The notes under the pieces are model-generated. The model was not told the DNA's origin. It was given only the letters and a program-made list of their open reading frames with translations, and ran no database searches. Shown piece after piece: positions 35,959-48,202 of a DNA stretch of 64,000 nt. The translations under genes were made by a program, and so were the position numbers. Position 1 is the first letter of the stretch, and every line of letters begins with the position of its first letter. Origin of the DNA: Ustilaginoidea virens (Eukaryota > Ascomycota > Sordariomycetes > Hypocreales > Clavicipitaceae); contig NC_057317.1 in assembly GCF_000687475.1 (NCBI RefSeq), forward strand, positions 3,348,001 to 3,412,000, given 5' to 3'.

Positions 35959-36724
35959 TGCCGTTTCCCGCGGCCTTGCTTGGGTCCTTGGGTCCTTGGG
36001 CCCTCGGGGCATTGTCCAGCAGTCTCGAGTAAACCTGGCCTGCGTTTTGAGCCCCCCCGGCTTACTACTACCGCGCAGGCGTCTGGTTGCACAATGGCAC
36101 CCGGGGCCACGGGTCAGCGGTTCCGCCAAGCCAGACACATGGGCCACAGATCCAAGTTCGGTTGACCTGCTCTCTGGCTCCAGCCAGCCTCTCCCAGTCT
36201 CTCCCAGTCTCTCGCACGCGCTCTTCGCGCCAGGCTGTGCCATGTGCTGTTTCCCAACCTTGCCGTCCGATGTTTCATTTGCGCGCTTACCGAATGCGGC
36301 CTTGTCGTTGGTTCTGCCCGCCCGGGGGGGGGGGGGGGGGGTTCCGCGACAAATCCGGGCTCGCAAAGAGAGCCAAGGCACGTCCACGTCGTCCGCCAGT
36401 GCGGCGGCGGTCTGGTGGCCACAGCGGGGCTGGGGGTTTTTGGCGGGCTGCGGGCGGGGTTTTGGCGGCGCTTTTAGTGGCCTGTTTTTGGTGTTTTTGG
36501 CGGGCTTTCAGCGAGCGAGTCAGTCCCAGATCTGCGGGACCGTGAAACTCGAGGTGGGGCCTGGGGGGGAGCGAGACATGCGCTCAGTACGTACCTACCT
36601 AGGTGGATAGGTGGGGCACCCAAGGTTCCTGAGGTCCCAACCAGACTTTTGCCCGGCACGGGCGACGGCCATTACTAAGTCGCTCGGCGACTGGGGGCCA
36701 CTGGCGATTTCTGATTTCTCCAGG

Positions 36725-36836
<112 letters not shown>

Positions 36837-37670
36837 GCTGGGAGACGCGGCCAAAGGGGAACCCGCTGAGAGGACGCAGCAGGCACGACGCAGTTTGACA
36901 TCATGTTAGGTGCCCAGTTAAGGTACGCAGGGTTACCTTGGCTTTGGTGGACACGCCGTGGCGGCGGGGGAAGCGCCGCGGCGGGGCTGGTCGATCCGCG
37001 CAAAGACGAACCAGCAGCCAGACGCGACGGCCACACACAGGGCCCCCTTTGGGCCGGAAGGTTTCTTGCTCCCGCCGCGAAACCGCCCGCCTGGCTCGCG
37101 GCAAATGCTCCCCCGTCCCCCGGCTCGCCATCGCTGCTTGCTTGTTGCTTTCTTGCTGGCTCGCTCGCTCGCCGCAGGCAGCAGGTCAGGTGCCCCGAGA
37201 GCGATTCTCAGAAAGCAAATGGACGGCAGCAAAGGGGCCCCACCGGAGCCCGTTGATGCCTCAGGTATGGCGTGGTATGGTATGGTATTGATGGAATGTA
37301 TGTACATGCGTGTACCTTGCTCCTGGCTAGCCGCTGCGTGTGGTGGTCTGCGCCTCTACGTCAGCCACCGGCTCCACCGCACCGCTTGGCAGGCACGCCG
37401 ACAAGCGACCCAACCCAGAACCACGAACCACGCCGACCAACCGCCGGACCGCACCAGACCACCAAGACAAGACCAGTTCCTCCATCGTGACTGACTGCAC
37501 GCTGCACGACACCGCTGCTCAGCCCTTGGTCTGGCTGCACGCCGGGCCGTTTTAGACTCCCGCATCGATCTGTGGCTTCGATCCCTCCTCCAGCTCCTTC
37601 TGCCCGTCTCGTCGCAGAACGCCCCGTCAAAGGGAAAACATGGCCTGGAGCCACAACAATAACAACAGCG

Positions 37671-37703
<33 letters not shown>

Positions 37704-39905
37704 GCAACCCCCTGTCAACGCCATCGTTGGCTAGTGCAAGGCCCGGGGGAAACCCTTTTGCCTCGCATTACTCCCCCGTCACAAGTCAATCCCAAGGCAC
37801 GGGCTTCCGGATTCCATTCCGCGGCTTTCACCACGACATGAGTCGCGATGGAGTTGCTCGATTCGCCCCGACGGCCAACACAAACCCTTGGCGCCAAGCC
37901 GATCCCTTCTGCTCTCGACCACGCGCCGTCAGGGCTGCTGGCTTCGCATGGCCGTCGACGTCTATTACGGAGCGGCTCCGTACAGGGCAGCACAATCCAC
38001 CGACTACGCCAAAACAAGAATGACGGCAAAGAATACAAAGAATACAAAGATCACAAACATGGCCTTGTCAGCTGTACGGACCGACCAAGCCCCAGGCGGT
38101 GAGGGGACCCTGGACCGTGACACCCTGCCTGCAGGACCCTTGGCGCAGATGCCTGGGAAACAACAGGCCGGGGGGCATCACGCATTGCCTGCCGGGTCGT
38201 CGGACGGCTGAAGGCCATGGGAAAACTGCCCAGTGCCATGCCCCGTGCAGCATCTGATGCGCCCAGGCGCCTCCCAGATCTGACGACAGGGACCTTGGTT
38301 GGTCTCTCTGCATTTCCCGTCCCAATCTTCGGTTCCGCAGCATCACCATCATCACCATGACCGCCAAGTCCCTCGACCGACCGGTAAACCATGATCCTGG
38401 GCTGGCCGGCGGAGATGCCATGGGGTGGGGGGGCGCTGCTCGGTATGTACATGTGGCAAGCCAACCAGCCAACCCATTTCGCCATTGTTCCCAGAGCCAC
38501 AGTCTCACCGACCCTGTTCCATGGAGCAAATGGATACCTTCCATTAGCCCGTCCCGTACCGGCAGCGCCGTTTCGTTTCCAGATTTCCACGACTGGGGCC
38601 CGACCAAACGTCTCGACGCTCGGTTCTCGAACCAACATGGAAAAAAAAAAAAAAAAAAAGAAAAAAGAAAAGGCCGTCCTCGTCTGGCTTTGTCATGATC
38701 CCCTGGACCCGGGACAACCTGTCCGGTATGTGACTCTGCGTAGATACATGCGCTCCGTCTGCCGGCAAGGCCAAGAGGGGCAAAGGCTTCAGCGCCAAGT
38801 ATCCTCGGCAATTTGTCAGGATGAGAAGGCACCGCGTCTCTCTCCGAGTCCCGGGTCGGAGGATGCCGCCGACCGCGTGCTCCGGCCAAGCATGCCCGCT
38901 GCCCGCTGCCCGCTGCCCGCTGGCCAGGCTTGGCTAGTCGAGCGAAACACGAGCGCGCTGGGCGGCTTGGCAGTGTCATGAAACTCTTGCCCGGTACGCG
39001 GAACCCGGGCCGGGTCCATTCGCCATGCGACAGTGGGCCGGCCCCTCGTGGCGTCGTCGCCTTCGTCTGGCTGCTCGTACGTCCCACGTCTTGTTGGTGC
39101 CAAGTCGAGGCTTGGCCGGCTGCCTGCTGCCGCAGAAGCGCAGAAGCGCAGAAGCGCAGAAACACAACAGATGAGGGAGGGAGGCGTCGTCGTCGTGATG
39201 CCGGACTCCACTGGACAAAGAAGCAAAGGTCCTGAATGAGTAATCGCCCCAAGTGGCCGCCGTGAAGGGAAAAAACAACAGACGATCCCCCCCCTCTCCT
39301 TGCCCGCACAATGCGCACGTCTCTCGGCCTTGACTGCTTGCCGCCCCAACGCCGGCGGGAATATCTCGGCCTTGACGCGCCCTCGACACGGGAAATGTAG
39401 GGTGAGGGCGACAACGACGCACTGTGCAGAGCGCACTGTGTGGCATTCCGGCGCCGACATCATCCGACCGTCTGGAAGCTGCAACGCCATCATTTGCTCA
39501 TGCATGACGAAATCCTCCCCAGCAGGGACGGGCAGAGCAACAGACACGTAGTGTTCCTCGTCGGCCAAGTTTCGCCCGCCGGTCCAGCGCGGCGACGGAC
39601 GATTTCTTTAGTCTCCTCCCCTCGACAGAAGTCCCCGCCGGACAAGCCATCGTACGATAATTGCCCAGAACCGCGCAGCCACTCTCAACACCAGGCCATC
39701 GTCAAAAGCCCTGCTTCATCGGCCGCTCGAAGCAGCCAGCTTGCGTCCCCTTGTGCCATCAGAGAACCCGACCGTCCCCCCCCCGCCCCCCTTTTCCCCC
39801 TCACGCGAGCCGGAACGAACGGCCAACAAAAAAAAAAAAAAAAAAAAAAACCAAAACAAAGCAAACCAGAGCACCGACGAGAAGAGCCCCCGTCTCCCCG
39901 CTCCG

Positions 39906-40741
39906 ATGAAGGTCATCAGCAAGGAGGAGGAAGCCGCCCACTACGGGGTCGTCCTGCGCGGCGGCCTCGTCGGCGGCTCAGCCGGCCTGGCCCTCGGTCT
40001 GGGCGGCGTGATGCTCGCGTCGCGTCGGTACCCGGCCTTCCGGTCGCTGACCCTGCCCTTCCGCACCTTCCTCGTCACCTCGACGGCCACGTTTGGCGCC
40101 ATCGTCAACGCGGAGCGGCGCTCGACCGCCTTCCAGCGCGCCAACGACCCCGGCCACGGGTACCAGGACGAGGCGCAGCGCGCCGCCCGGCTGGCGCGCG
40201 AGAACGACCCGGCCTACCGGCGCCTGGCGCGCTGGGGGCGCGACAACCGCTACGGCATCGTCTTCGCCTCGTGGCTGGCCAGCATGGCCGTCGCGCTGGC
40301 CGTCGTCGGCCGCGCCCCCATCAGCACCGCCCAGAAGCTGGTCCAGGCCCGCGTCTACGCCCAGGGCCTGACGCTCGCCGTCCTCGTGGCCAGCGCCGCC
40401 TTTGAGGCCAGCGACGCCAACCGCGGCAGCGGCCGGTGGGAGACGGTCATGGTGCTCGACCCCAGCGACCCGGAGCACAAGCACCTGATTGAGAAGCGCG
40501 TGCACAAGGAGCAGTACGAGGGGCAGGATCTGTGGCGGGGTGCGTTCTTTTCTTCTTCTTCTTCGTCTTCTTCTTCTTCTTCTTCGCTCCCTCTCTCTCT
40601 TCTTTCTTGGTTTCGCCTCGTCGGCGGCGGCTTCCCTCTTGTTCCGCTCGGATGCTAATTCGTTGGAATGCTTTGCCAGACATGGTGGAAGCCGAAGAGC
40701 GCCGGCTTGCCGCCAAGAAGCAGCCCGGCAGCAAGGCTTGA
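39906..40741 (+). CDS. RCF2: Respiratory supercomplex factor 2 (HIG1-domain mitochondrial protein)
   Basis: Inner-membrane protein of mitochondria that associates with cytochrome oxidase and III-IV supercomplexes. Two exons give 231 aa: 39906-40539 and 40680-40741. The intron is GTGCGT...CCAG, filled by TTC repeats, and splices LWR to DMVEAEERR. The start MKVISKEEEAAHY is characteristic. Membrane-like segments are GGLVGGSAGLALGLGG, FRTFLVTSTATFGAIV and GIVFASWLASMAVALAV. The HIG1 core is QKLVQARVYAQGLTLAVLVASAAFEA with its (V/I)xARxYAQ motif. The conserved tail reads WETVMVLDPSDPEHKHLIEKR. An A21 tract lies about 55 bases upstream of the ATG. Confidence 0.92.
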
Positions 40742-40820
40742 GACGTACGTACTTTGGCCCTGCTTGCTGCCGTGGAGTCGCGCCGACGAGAAGCACCGTA
40801 CGACGACGACGACGACGACG

Positions 40821-40852
<32 letters not shown>

Positions 40853-41197
40853 AACAATCTCCTATTCAAAGACGGGAACAAGATGCCGCCTCCCCAAGTC
40901 CCCCTCGCGTAGAGAATCGCACAAAGAGGTCGGTCTGGAAGTCACTCGGTGTAGAAAATGGCATAGATATACAACCCTACTCAAGAACTATAATAGTACA
41001 CAGCGTTTCCTTGCCTGTTGCCTTCGGTAAAGCAACCTTGTGTCCCCCAACGCAACCTTGCAAATCTACCGCGCATAACGCAACACAGACGAGCCCTACT
41101 GCTTGACACCACCACCCTGTTTTCGCACGGGAGCACTGGGCTTTGAGCACCGGGCTTTGTGATTTTCCCTCCCCAGTTCCCAGTGCATCCGAGCCCC
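40742..41197. other. Intergenic region between RCF2 and the secreted protein gene
   Basis: No gene. It holds (ACG)n then (ACA)n triplets (40801-40855) in the probable RCF2 3' UTR, then unremarkable DNA between two convergent ends. Confidence 0.7.
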
Positions 41198-41626
41198 TTA
41201 TACTGCCCTGCAGGAATATGTCCCGGAGGTTTTGGACGTGTCTATCCCAGATTCACCCTGACTCACCGTAACCATGTACGAATTGCTGCGGCCCCCTCTC
41301 TGAAAGTTCAGAACGACCGACTTCTTCTCGATCCCTTGGTACGAGCAGACAGCCCGGCCGTCCTGTATCACCTCGGATTGGAGGAATACCCCGACGACGT
41401 CCTCGCAGCATACCGAGGGGGTGACCTGTCCGCGGCCGTGGGGAAGAGTCACGGGAGAGAAGCTCTTCTGCCGGCAGATGTCGGCCTGCCACAGGATTAC
41501 CGGCGCGCCATCTCCCGCCGGACCTGTCGAGGTGCAGATGTTGTGTGTGCCTGGCGCGTACTTTTGCGCCGCGGCCGGGGACAGAGCGGCGGCGGCGGCC
41601 AGGACGACGGGCAGCTTTGCGTACAT
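41198..41626 (-). CDS. Putative secreted cysteine-containing protein (142 aa)
   Basis: A single exon starts at MYAKLPVVLAAAAAL, a clear signal peptide with a likely cut after SPAAAQ. The mature chain has six cysteines, in HNICTS, DICRQ, SVCCEDV, AVCSY and YSCRA. Other visible blocks are VILWQADICRQKSF and VVLNFQRGGRSNSYMVTV. The size and even number of cysteines fit a small disulfide-bonded secreted protein, perhaps effector-like, but I do not recognise a named family. The upstream frame is open beyond this ATG, but the signal peptide fixes the start. A short relic of this gene's 5' end lies about 400 bp upstream. Confidence 0.6.
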   Translation of the reverse strand: MYAKLPVVLAAAAALSPAAAQKYAPGTHNICTSTGPAGDGAPVILWQADICRQKSFSPVTLPHGRGQVTPSVCCEDVVGVFLQSEVIQDGRAVCSYQGIEKKSVVLNFQRGGRSNSYMVTVSQGESGIDTSKTSGTYSCRAV

Positions 41627-42025
41627 GGCTTGCTTGATGCCGTGTGTAGGGGTTGTGCAAGTACGATCTGGCAGGGTTTTATGAAACCACGCACAAAGGT
41701 CTGGTAGGTCTTGTAAAAACAGCAAGAGGTCTGGTGGGTGATGCAGAATGCGTCTTATGAGGGATGCGGGACAACGATAAAGATGGCCTCAACTTGGATC
41801 TGCAGAAAAGCCCGATGGCGCTGCTGCTATATATATATGTGTGTGTGTGTGAGTGTGTGTAGTCCTGCTATGGTCGGTGAGGTTGAGCCGTTTGCGTCGT
41901 GTGGCTCGTACCATCCACTCCGCATACGTATGCCAGGAGGAGGCTGGAGGATCCCGTCGACAAGAAAAAGCCACAGCAAGTTACGAGTTGCTCTTGCGAA
42001 ACTTGGGCACCTACCCAAGTAAGAC

Positions 42026-42082
42026 GGAGGCGGCGGCCGGGGACGACGGGCAGGGCTGCGTGCATGGCTTGATGCCGTGGGT
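42026..42082 (-). pseudogene. Relic duplicate of the 5' end of the secreted-protein gene
   Basis: On the minus strand, about 55 bases match the leader and first codons of the gene at 41626: ACGGCATCAAGC...CCATG, then a start reading M-H-A-A-L-P-V-V against M-Y-A-K-L-P-V-V. After eight codons a small change shifts the frame and resemblance ends. Nothing similar to the rest of the gene follows, so this is a truncated copy. Confidence 0.6.
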
Positions 42083-42301
42083 TTTCTAAACGAGGCCTGG
42101 GCCATCAATAGTATCTAGATGAGTCTGGCTCTTGTTCTAGACGAACCTGCCCGTAGCAAGTACGCCCTAATCAGGCATAATAAAACAGTAAGTCACAGCA
42201 AAGCTCTGTATACCTACCTATGTATATGTCTCGTGTTGTATTTTCTGCATGTAAAGCGAGCGAGCGACCTTGTGAATCTGAATCTATCCCGCATCAACGC
42301 C

Positions 42302-42358
42302 GGCCCCCCTACCCTATCCTACCCAACCCTACCCTACCCTACCCTATCCTACCCTACT
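42302..42358. repeat. Degenerate CCCTA pentamer array
   Basis: Imperfect ACCCT/ATCCT units followed by (GAT)n at 42361-42375, about 40 bp from the retrotransposon insertion site. Confidence 0.85.
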
Positions 42359-42400
42359 CTTGATGATGATGATGATACATACATCTAGTATATAAACATA

Positions 42401-42405
42401 TGTAT
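42401..42405. repeat. Target-site duplication, left copy (TGTAT)
   Basis: The five bases just outside the left LTR are identical to 49650-49654 just outside the right LTR, the size expected for a copia integrase. Confidence 0.85.
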
Positions 42406-43125
42406 TATTGCAATTCTCAAGGTCACTATAAAAGCAGAGCCTTACTAGCTAGCTAGATGGCACAAGACTGTCTGCGACCTGTGAACTAATCTTAGTATAA
42501 ATACTAGATTTTTCACCAAGTCCTAAGACTATACAAGTGCTATAAAGCAGGGCAAGTGTAAAGGCAAGGCAAATATAAGATAACCAGAAACGCAGGGAAG
42601 GTGGGAGTTAAGAGGCATATAGTGCATTAACAGACTCGATTGTGCTGCCCTTCAACTATCTAGAAAGAAGGGGGAAAGCTATCCTATATATACATGAAGG
42701 AGGGGTGGGCCCAGGCATTCAGGGTAGCCAGTAAGATAGCTCCCCGTAATGCTCACTATGCCACGTATATGATACGTCAGCAGCCCCACTATATCCGGCC
42801 TTTCTAACCACCCTAACCACCGCACTAGTAATTAGCCACCACGCTAGTGACTACCCACCACACTAGTAGACTAGCCACCACACTAGTAGGCCGCCACCAC
42901 ACTAGTAGGCCCACCACGCTAATTTAGCAATGCCACACCTTTTTAACAAGGCCTACCTTACTTGATATACAGTAAATAATTCACTGAAAATCCTTAAGGT
43001 AAAAGGCAAAGGCCTAAGGTAAGAAAGACTACCGTAAGTCTAAGAGGCGGTATAAGGGCCAAAAAGTCAGTAAGCCAGTAGGGTATTAGGCCAGCAGCCT
43101 AGTAGGCTACTATAGGATTTTAACA
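42406..43125 (-). repeat. 3' LTR of the copia element (left)
   Basis: 720 bp. In element orientation it begins TGTTAAAATCC and ends GAATTGCAATA. It differs from the other LTR at offsets 64, 197 and 257 (42470, 42603, 42663), with G here and A in the right LTR. It contains internal short repeats of the CCACCACACTAGTAGG type (about 42820-42915). Confidence 0.95.
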
Positions 43126-43133
43126 CCCCCTCT
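43126..43133 (-). promoter_or_regulatory. Polypurine tract (plus-strand primer site)
   Basis: In element orientation AGAGGGGG abuts the TGTTAAAA start of the 3' LTR, the expected position of the second-strand primer. Confidence 0.8.
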
Positions 43134-43252
43134 GATTAGCTACTATAATAGCAAGCTAATCGTCGTATAAAGGATAGTGAAAGAAAATGCAATAAAAGTG
43201 CTAAGGAAAAACATAGGAAAAACCTTAGTAAGTTAATATAAGTTAGTATAAG

Positions 43253-46200
43253 TTAGCAGGCCCTAAGACCTAGTAACTCGCGGAACCTAGTAAATTTAGG
43301 GCCCGGCAGTGGCTTCGTAAGACCATCAGCAGGCATACTATTAGTAGGTAAGTAGGTAATTTTAACTAAGCCCAGCTGGGCTTGCTCCCTAATATACCGG
43401 AATTTTAATAGCGTATGCTTAGTGCGAGCGTGCTGATTAGGGTCATTAGAATTCGAAATGGAGCCCTGATTATCGCAGTATAACGGTATAGGGCGTAGAA
43501 TATCGATTTCCAGCTCCTTAAAAAGGTTAGAAAGCCACTGGACCTCTCGGATAGTCTCAAGTAATACATCAGATTCAGCTTCTAAAGTAGATAGCACTAC
43601 TAAAGAGGCTCGCTTAGAACGCCAGCTAATAGGACCACTATTAATAATAGTAAGGAAGCCTCCAGTAGATTTAGAGGTTTCTTTACAGCCAGCAAAATCG
43701 CTATCAGAATAAGCGGTTATAATAGGCTGTTGATTGCTTTTAGTAAAGCAAATAGCTAGGTTCTCAGTGCCTTTAAGGTAGCTAAAGCTGCCTTTCGCAG
43801 CATTTAAATGCACATTAGTTGCCTTAGACATGAACCGAGAGAGGTATTGGGTAGGAAATGCTAGGTCGGGCCTAGTCATCATCATAAGCCACATTATAGT
43901 GCCAGTAAGGCTCTGATAAAGGCTCTGATTAGTAGGGCTGAGGTCTTTTCCACTAGATTCATTTAGAATCCCTAGTTGAAGTGGAATTAGCTGAGGTTTA
44001 GTATCCTGTAAGCCGAATTTAGCTAAGACCTCTGCTATAAATTGGGCTTGGTGTAGCCACAATAGACCTTCCTTCCTATTTCGTATAATCTGTACGCCTA
44101 GGAAGAAGGAAGCCGGACCGCGGTCTTCTATAGCATAGACCTTATGGAATTTCCTTTTTAGCTGGTTAATATAAGTTATATTTGGACCAACTAATAGGCA
44201 GTCGTCAACATAAGTGACGATAAAGGTGCTGGTTTGCTTATTATAAAAGACGGCAGCATCAGATGCTAAAGGTAAGAAGCCTTCACTAGAAATCAGGTCT
44301 TTTAGCCGGTGTTGCCATTCGCGGGGTGCTTATTTTAGCCCGTATAGGGCCTTCTTTAGTAAAATAGCTTGCTTAATAGAAGGATTAAAGCCGGCTTCTT
44401 TAAGTAAAGTTAGTAGCCGTTGCCATTGAATATCAGACCAAAGCTTGCTATCGCTATTAGTTAGTAGTAGGCTCTCTGTAAATTCAAGAAATCCGTCAGG
44501 AATATCCATATAAATGGTCTCAGAAAGTTCGCTATTTAGGAAGGCGCCTATAAAGTCGATCTGCTCTATTTCCCAGTTATTACTAGCAGCCAAAGCCAGT
44601 ATAACCCTCCAGGTAGGTGGGATAGAGGTAGAAGCATAGGTATGCTGAAAGTCCTTTCCTTCGACTTACATAAAACCCTTAACAACCAATCTAGCCTTAT
44701 ATTTTATAGGCTGATTATTGGCATCCTTTTTAACCCGAAAAACAGGCCTATTGCGTATAATTTTCCTATCAATAGGAACGCTAGACTTAGGAATAAATTG
44801 GAAGACTTTAGTATCCAATAGCTGCTCAAATTCCTTAAATAATGCCTTTATCCAAAGGTCTTTTTCAGGGCTTCATAGCACATCCTTCCAGCTATTAGGC
44901 GTACCATCAGGGGCCTTTTTAGCTAGCTTACGCTTAGCTGCATAGCAGGAATCCCATATCAGGTGGTATAAATCCTGATTAGGGAATAAGTCGGTAGGGC
45001 TAATAGGGTCGGTAGGGCCAGCAGGGCCAGCAAGGTCGGCAGGAGTAAGGCTAGTAAGGATATCTATAAGGTCATCCTTTGCAGTAGCCGGGGACTGTAA
45101 TATAGGACGGTTATCCAAGGTAGCATTAGTATTAATAACGCTAGTATTAGTAGGGTCCGGCATACTTTCTAGGTCATCCGGTATAACATTAGTATTAGTA
45201 ATATTAGTAAGGTTAGTAGGGTCCGGCATGCTTTCAAGGTCATCCAGTAAAATAGCAGGTTCTCTGCTAGATACCCCCTCTGAACCTGTATTTTGCCCTC
45301 TATGAAAGTCTCCTTCTAGGCCAGTAGAAATAGGGCCTATACCTTCATTTTGATGAATAAAGGTGATAAAAGTTGTTTTAGTAACAACCTTCTTCTTTAG
45401 AAGGTAGACTAAGTAAGTATTATTACCTAGAGTGGCAAGGAGCCTACCAAGCTCGGTACGGGGCGCTAATTTGCGGCTTTTTACACGCTTTTCGTGTGGT
45501 ATAAGCACTTCAATAGCTGCTCCAATGGCCCTAAGGTTAATAAGATCAAGGTAGTGCTCCGGCGTAATATAGTCATAATCCTTTAATAGCTCCTAATAGG
45601 GGCTAGAAGGTCTATTAGTAACAGCTGTTATATTTACTAGCATAACAACGCCAGTAATTACAGCGGACCAGAGGTTAGATGGTAGCCTTGACCAGGCCAT
45701 AGTAGCACGTAGCCTATCAGCTATAACCCTAATGGAGCGCTCAGCTAGGCCGTTTTGTTCGTGAATATAAGGGCAAGAGGTATTAAAAGCTATACCCTGT
45801 TCAACAAGCCAATCACTAAGCATTTTATTAATTTCATTTCCACCATCATAGTGGAATTCAACAGGCGTTTTACCATATCTGACCTGTAGGCTCTGTATAA
45901 AGCTCTGTAATGCTTTAAAAACAATAGTGCCTTCCCTATTAGGCAGCAAGTAAAGCCAGCGGAATCGGGATTTTCTGTCTACTAATATAAGGGCAACAGG
46001 TCGTTTGTTATATGGCATAGGTGATATAGCAAAAGTATCACCTTCTATAATATCCAGGCATTTAGCTGGATTAGGTATCGCATCCTTAGAAGGTCTTCTA
46101 ACCTTCTTAGCCTGGATACAGGCTAGGCAGCGAAAATCAGCATCTTTAACCTTATTAAGGTTAGGAAGACCAGGGGTATTAGCACAGGTCTTTTTAAGTA

Positions 46201-48202
46201 GCTGAATACCTATATGCCCTAGCCGTACATGCCAAATGCCGGCTAATTGTAATAGCTTCTGATATTCTGTATCAGCAGCTATAGGGGCAGAAGTAGGGCT
46301 AGTAGCCACTACGGGATTTTCGCTAGTCGTAATAGCGGGATTTTCGCTAGTCGTAATAGCGGGCTCTTCGCTAGTCGTAATAGCGGGAGAGTTAGTAGTA
46401 GGGCTAGTAGCCTCTACTGGTTCCTTACTAGTTGCAGTAGTAGGAACAGGGGTAATAGTGGTATCCTCAGGATCACTATAATCAGCAGGGTTAGTAGGGC
46501 TGGGGACCTCTACTGTTATACTATTAGTAACAGTATAATGGCTGCAAGGTTGATGCAGTAGTGGTGTGTCTATTCCTTTCTATGGAAGGAAAAAGCCGTA
46601 TTTTTCAAAGTTAAAAATGCCGATGCATTTACGGCTTGCTGACCAAAGCTGATTTTTAATTAATACCCCTTTAGCGGCATAGTGCTTTACACCGCTAATA
46701 ATATTAATATCCAAGGTAGGAATATATAGGGCATTCTTGAGCTCTATAATACCCCATTTGGTGGGATTAACGCCCTGTAGCACAGTAAATCGTGCCGTGC
46801 CCCAACCAGTAGGGTAAATAGGGCCACCACCAGTAGTAATTACCGGCTTATCATCCTTCTCAAAATGGTGAAAAGTAGTGAAATGCTTCTTATCATTAAC
46901 AATATGACAAGTGGAGCCTGTATCATAAAGGAGGGCATCCTTAGGGGTCCTGCCGCCTGATTTAGCACTATAGCTTATATCAGTGGATGTAGTGGAAGAA
47001 GAATAAGATATATTAGTATCCTGGGTATTATAGTTGCCTATAATAAAGGCCTCAACGTCTTGCTGATTGCTGCTAGAGTCCTGTTTCTTCTTCTGTTGCT
47101 GCTTCTTTTTCCTATTATTAGTAGAATTATTCTTGCTATTATTAGTAGAAGCGGTATTAGTAGACCCTTTATTCTTAGAGTCTTTGGAAGCCTTAAGCTG
47201 CTTAGGGTTATTATTAGCAGCTACTTTATTAGACCCTTTAGAACGCTGTTCTTCTAGTAGGTCAACCATAAAATACTAGAGGTTAAATTTGCTGCTGTTA
47301 ATAACACCCTGGGCGCTATAAGCCCTAATCATAGAGCGTTGGCGTTCCGTCCAGCGGGTAAATACCCCCTCTACAGCCCAAAGATACTGGTTAACTTGGT
47401 CGAAAGAGTCGATCTTGGAACCTAGGATTCTAAGGCGAGAAATATAGCTGTTAAATTCGCTATTAAAAGCCTCCAAGGTGCCCTTATAACCGGTAAATGT
47501 AAGGGTGTGAAAGGTAGGGTATAAGTGTGCCCGCTATACTTCTGGTGAGTGGCAATACTAGGCCACCAGTAAAAGGTAGGCTTCCTCTGGGTCATTACAC
47601 CAGTCTATAGCCTCTACAGCTTCTTCACCACAGCTATTCTTTAGCATTAGTAGTAGAAGTGCCTGCTCAGACTCATCAAAGTGCCTTGCTATAGAAGGGT
47701 CGTTGACAAAATTAGCTATTTTAAAGGCCCTAAGTTGTATAGTAAGGGCCTGCTTCCACTGGTCGAAATTATAGGGGCTTTTTAGCTTCTGTGACTCCTT
47801 AAAGCGGTTAGCAGTCTTAGCTAATTCTTTAATAGCCTCATCACTAATTTGGTTGGTGATAGTTGTTGTTGGTGCTGTTGTGGTGTAAATAGGCTCTTTA
47901 CCCTTATATTTTATAGGGGTGGAAGGTTGGTCGATTTCCATAACGTCAGCTTCACTATTATCATCCTTTGTGGTAGTCTTAGTGGAAGGTCCAGCTTCAG
48001 TAGCTTTAGTAGACTTCTTGTTAATAGCCTGGGTAGCCTGGGTAGCCTGGGAATCGTTATTTTGCCTACTAACTAGGCCCTGTATAAGGTCAGTTAGTAT
48101 ATTCATCTGGGATTTTATATCGTCCATATCTAGCTGTAGCTGTGCATTAGTATCAACTTCAGTATCGGATTCAGGGACCTTATAGGATCCTGACTCTGCC
48201 AT
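43253..48202 (-). pseudogene. gag-pol: Copia gag-pol polyprotein frame with eight premature stops
   Basis: A single frame of 1,650 codons starts at ATG 48202 (MAESGSYKVPES) and ends at TAA 43253. Domains in order: gag-like helical region (to about 47280); Lys/Asn/Ser-rich linker; aspartic protease LLYDTGSTCHIV (DTGS at 46913-46924); pre-integrase zinc region WHVRLGH...CLAC; integrase with D (EGDTFAISP), D (HYDGGNE) and E (NGLAERSIR); reverse transcriptase with YVDD at 44201-44212; RNase H with AYSDSDFAG, STLEAE and YCDNQGS. In-frame stops are at 47558, 47534, 47276, 46580, 45593, 44873, 44666 and 44330 (lowest coordinate of each). At 44666 (after KGFM) and 44330 (after LYGLK) the family has an invariant Gln. 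There are no frameshifts. Confidence 0.93.
46310..46385. repeat. 24-bp tandem repeat in the copia linker before integrase
   Basis: Three near-identical units of GCGGGATTTTCGCTAGTCGTAATA encode repeated Ala-Ile-Thr-Thr-Ser-Glu-Asn-Pro in the region between protease and integrase. Confidence 0.85.

Noticed and set aside
37640..38023. Asn/Ser-rich plus-strand frame of 127 codons
   Set aside because: Begins in an AACAGC microsatellite and shows no conserved domain; cannot be separated from chance.
42302..42358. CCCTA-rich array as interstitial telomere
   Set aside because: The unit is a degenerate pentamer, not the fungal telomere hexamer CCCTAA/TTAGGG, and is short.
43253..48202. Stops at Gln codons as evidence of a variant genetic code
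   Set aside because: Host genes here end normally at TAG, TAA and TGA, so reassignment is excluded; C-to-T mutation explains the pattern.
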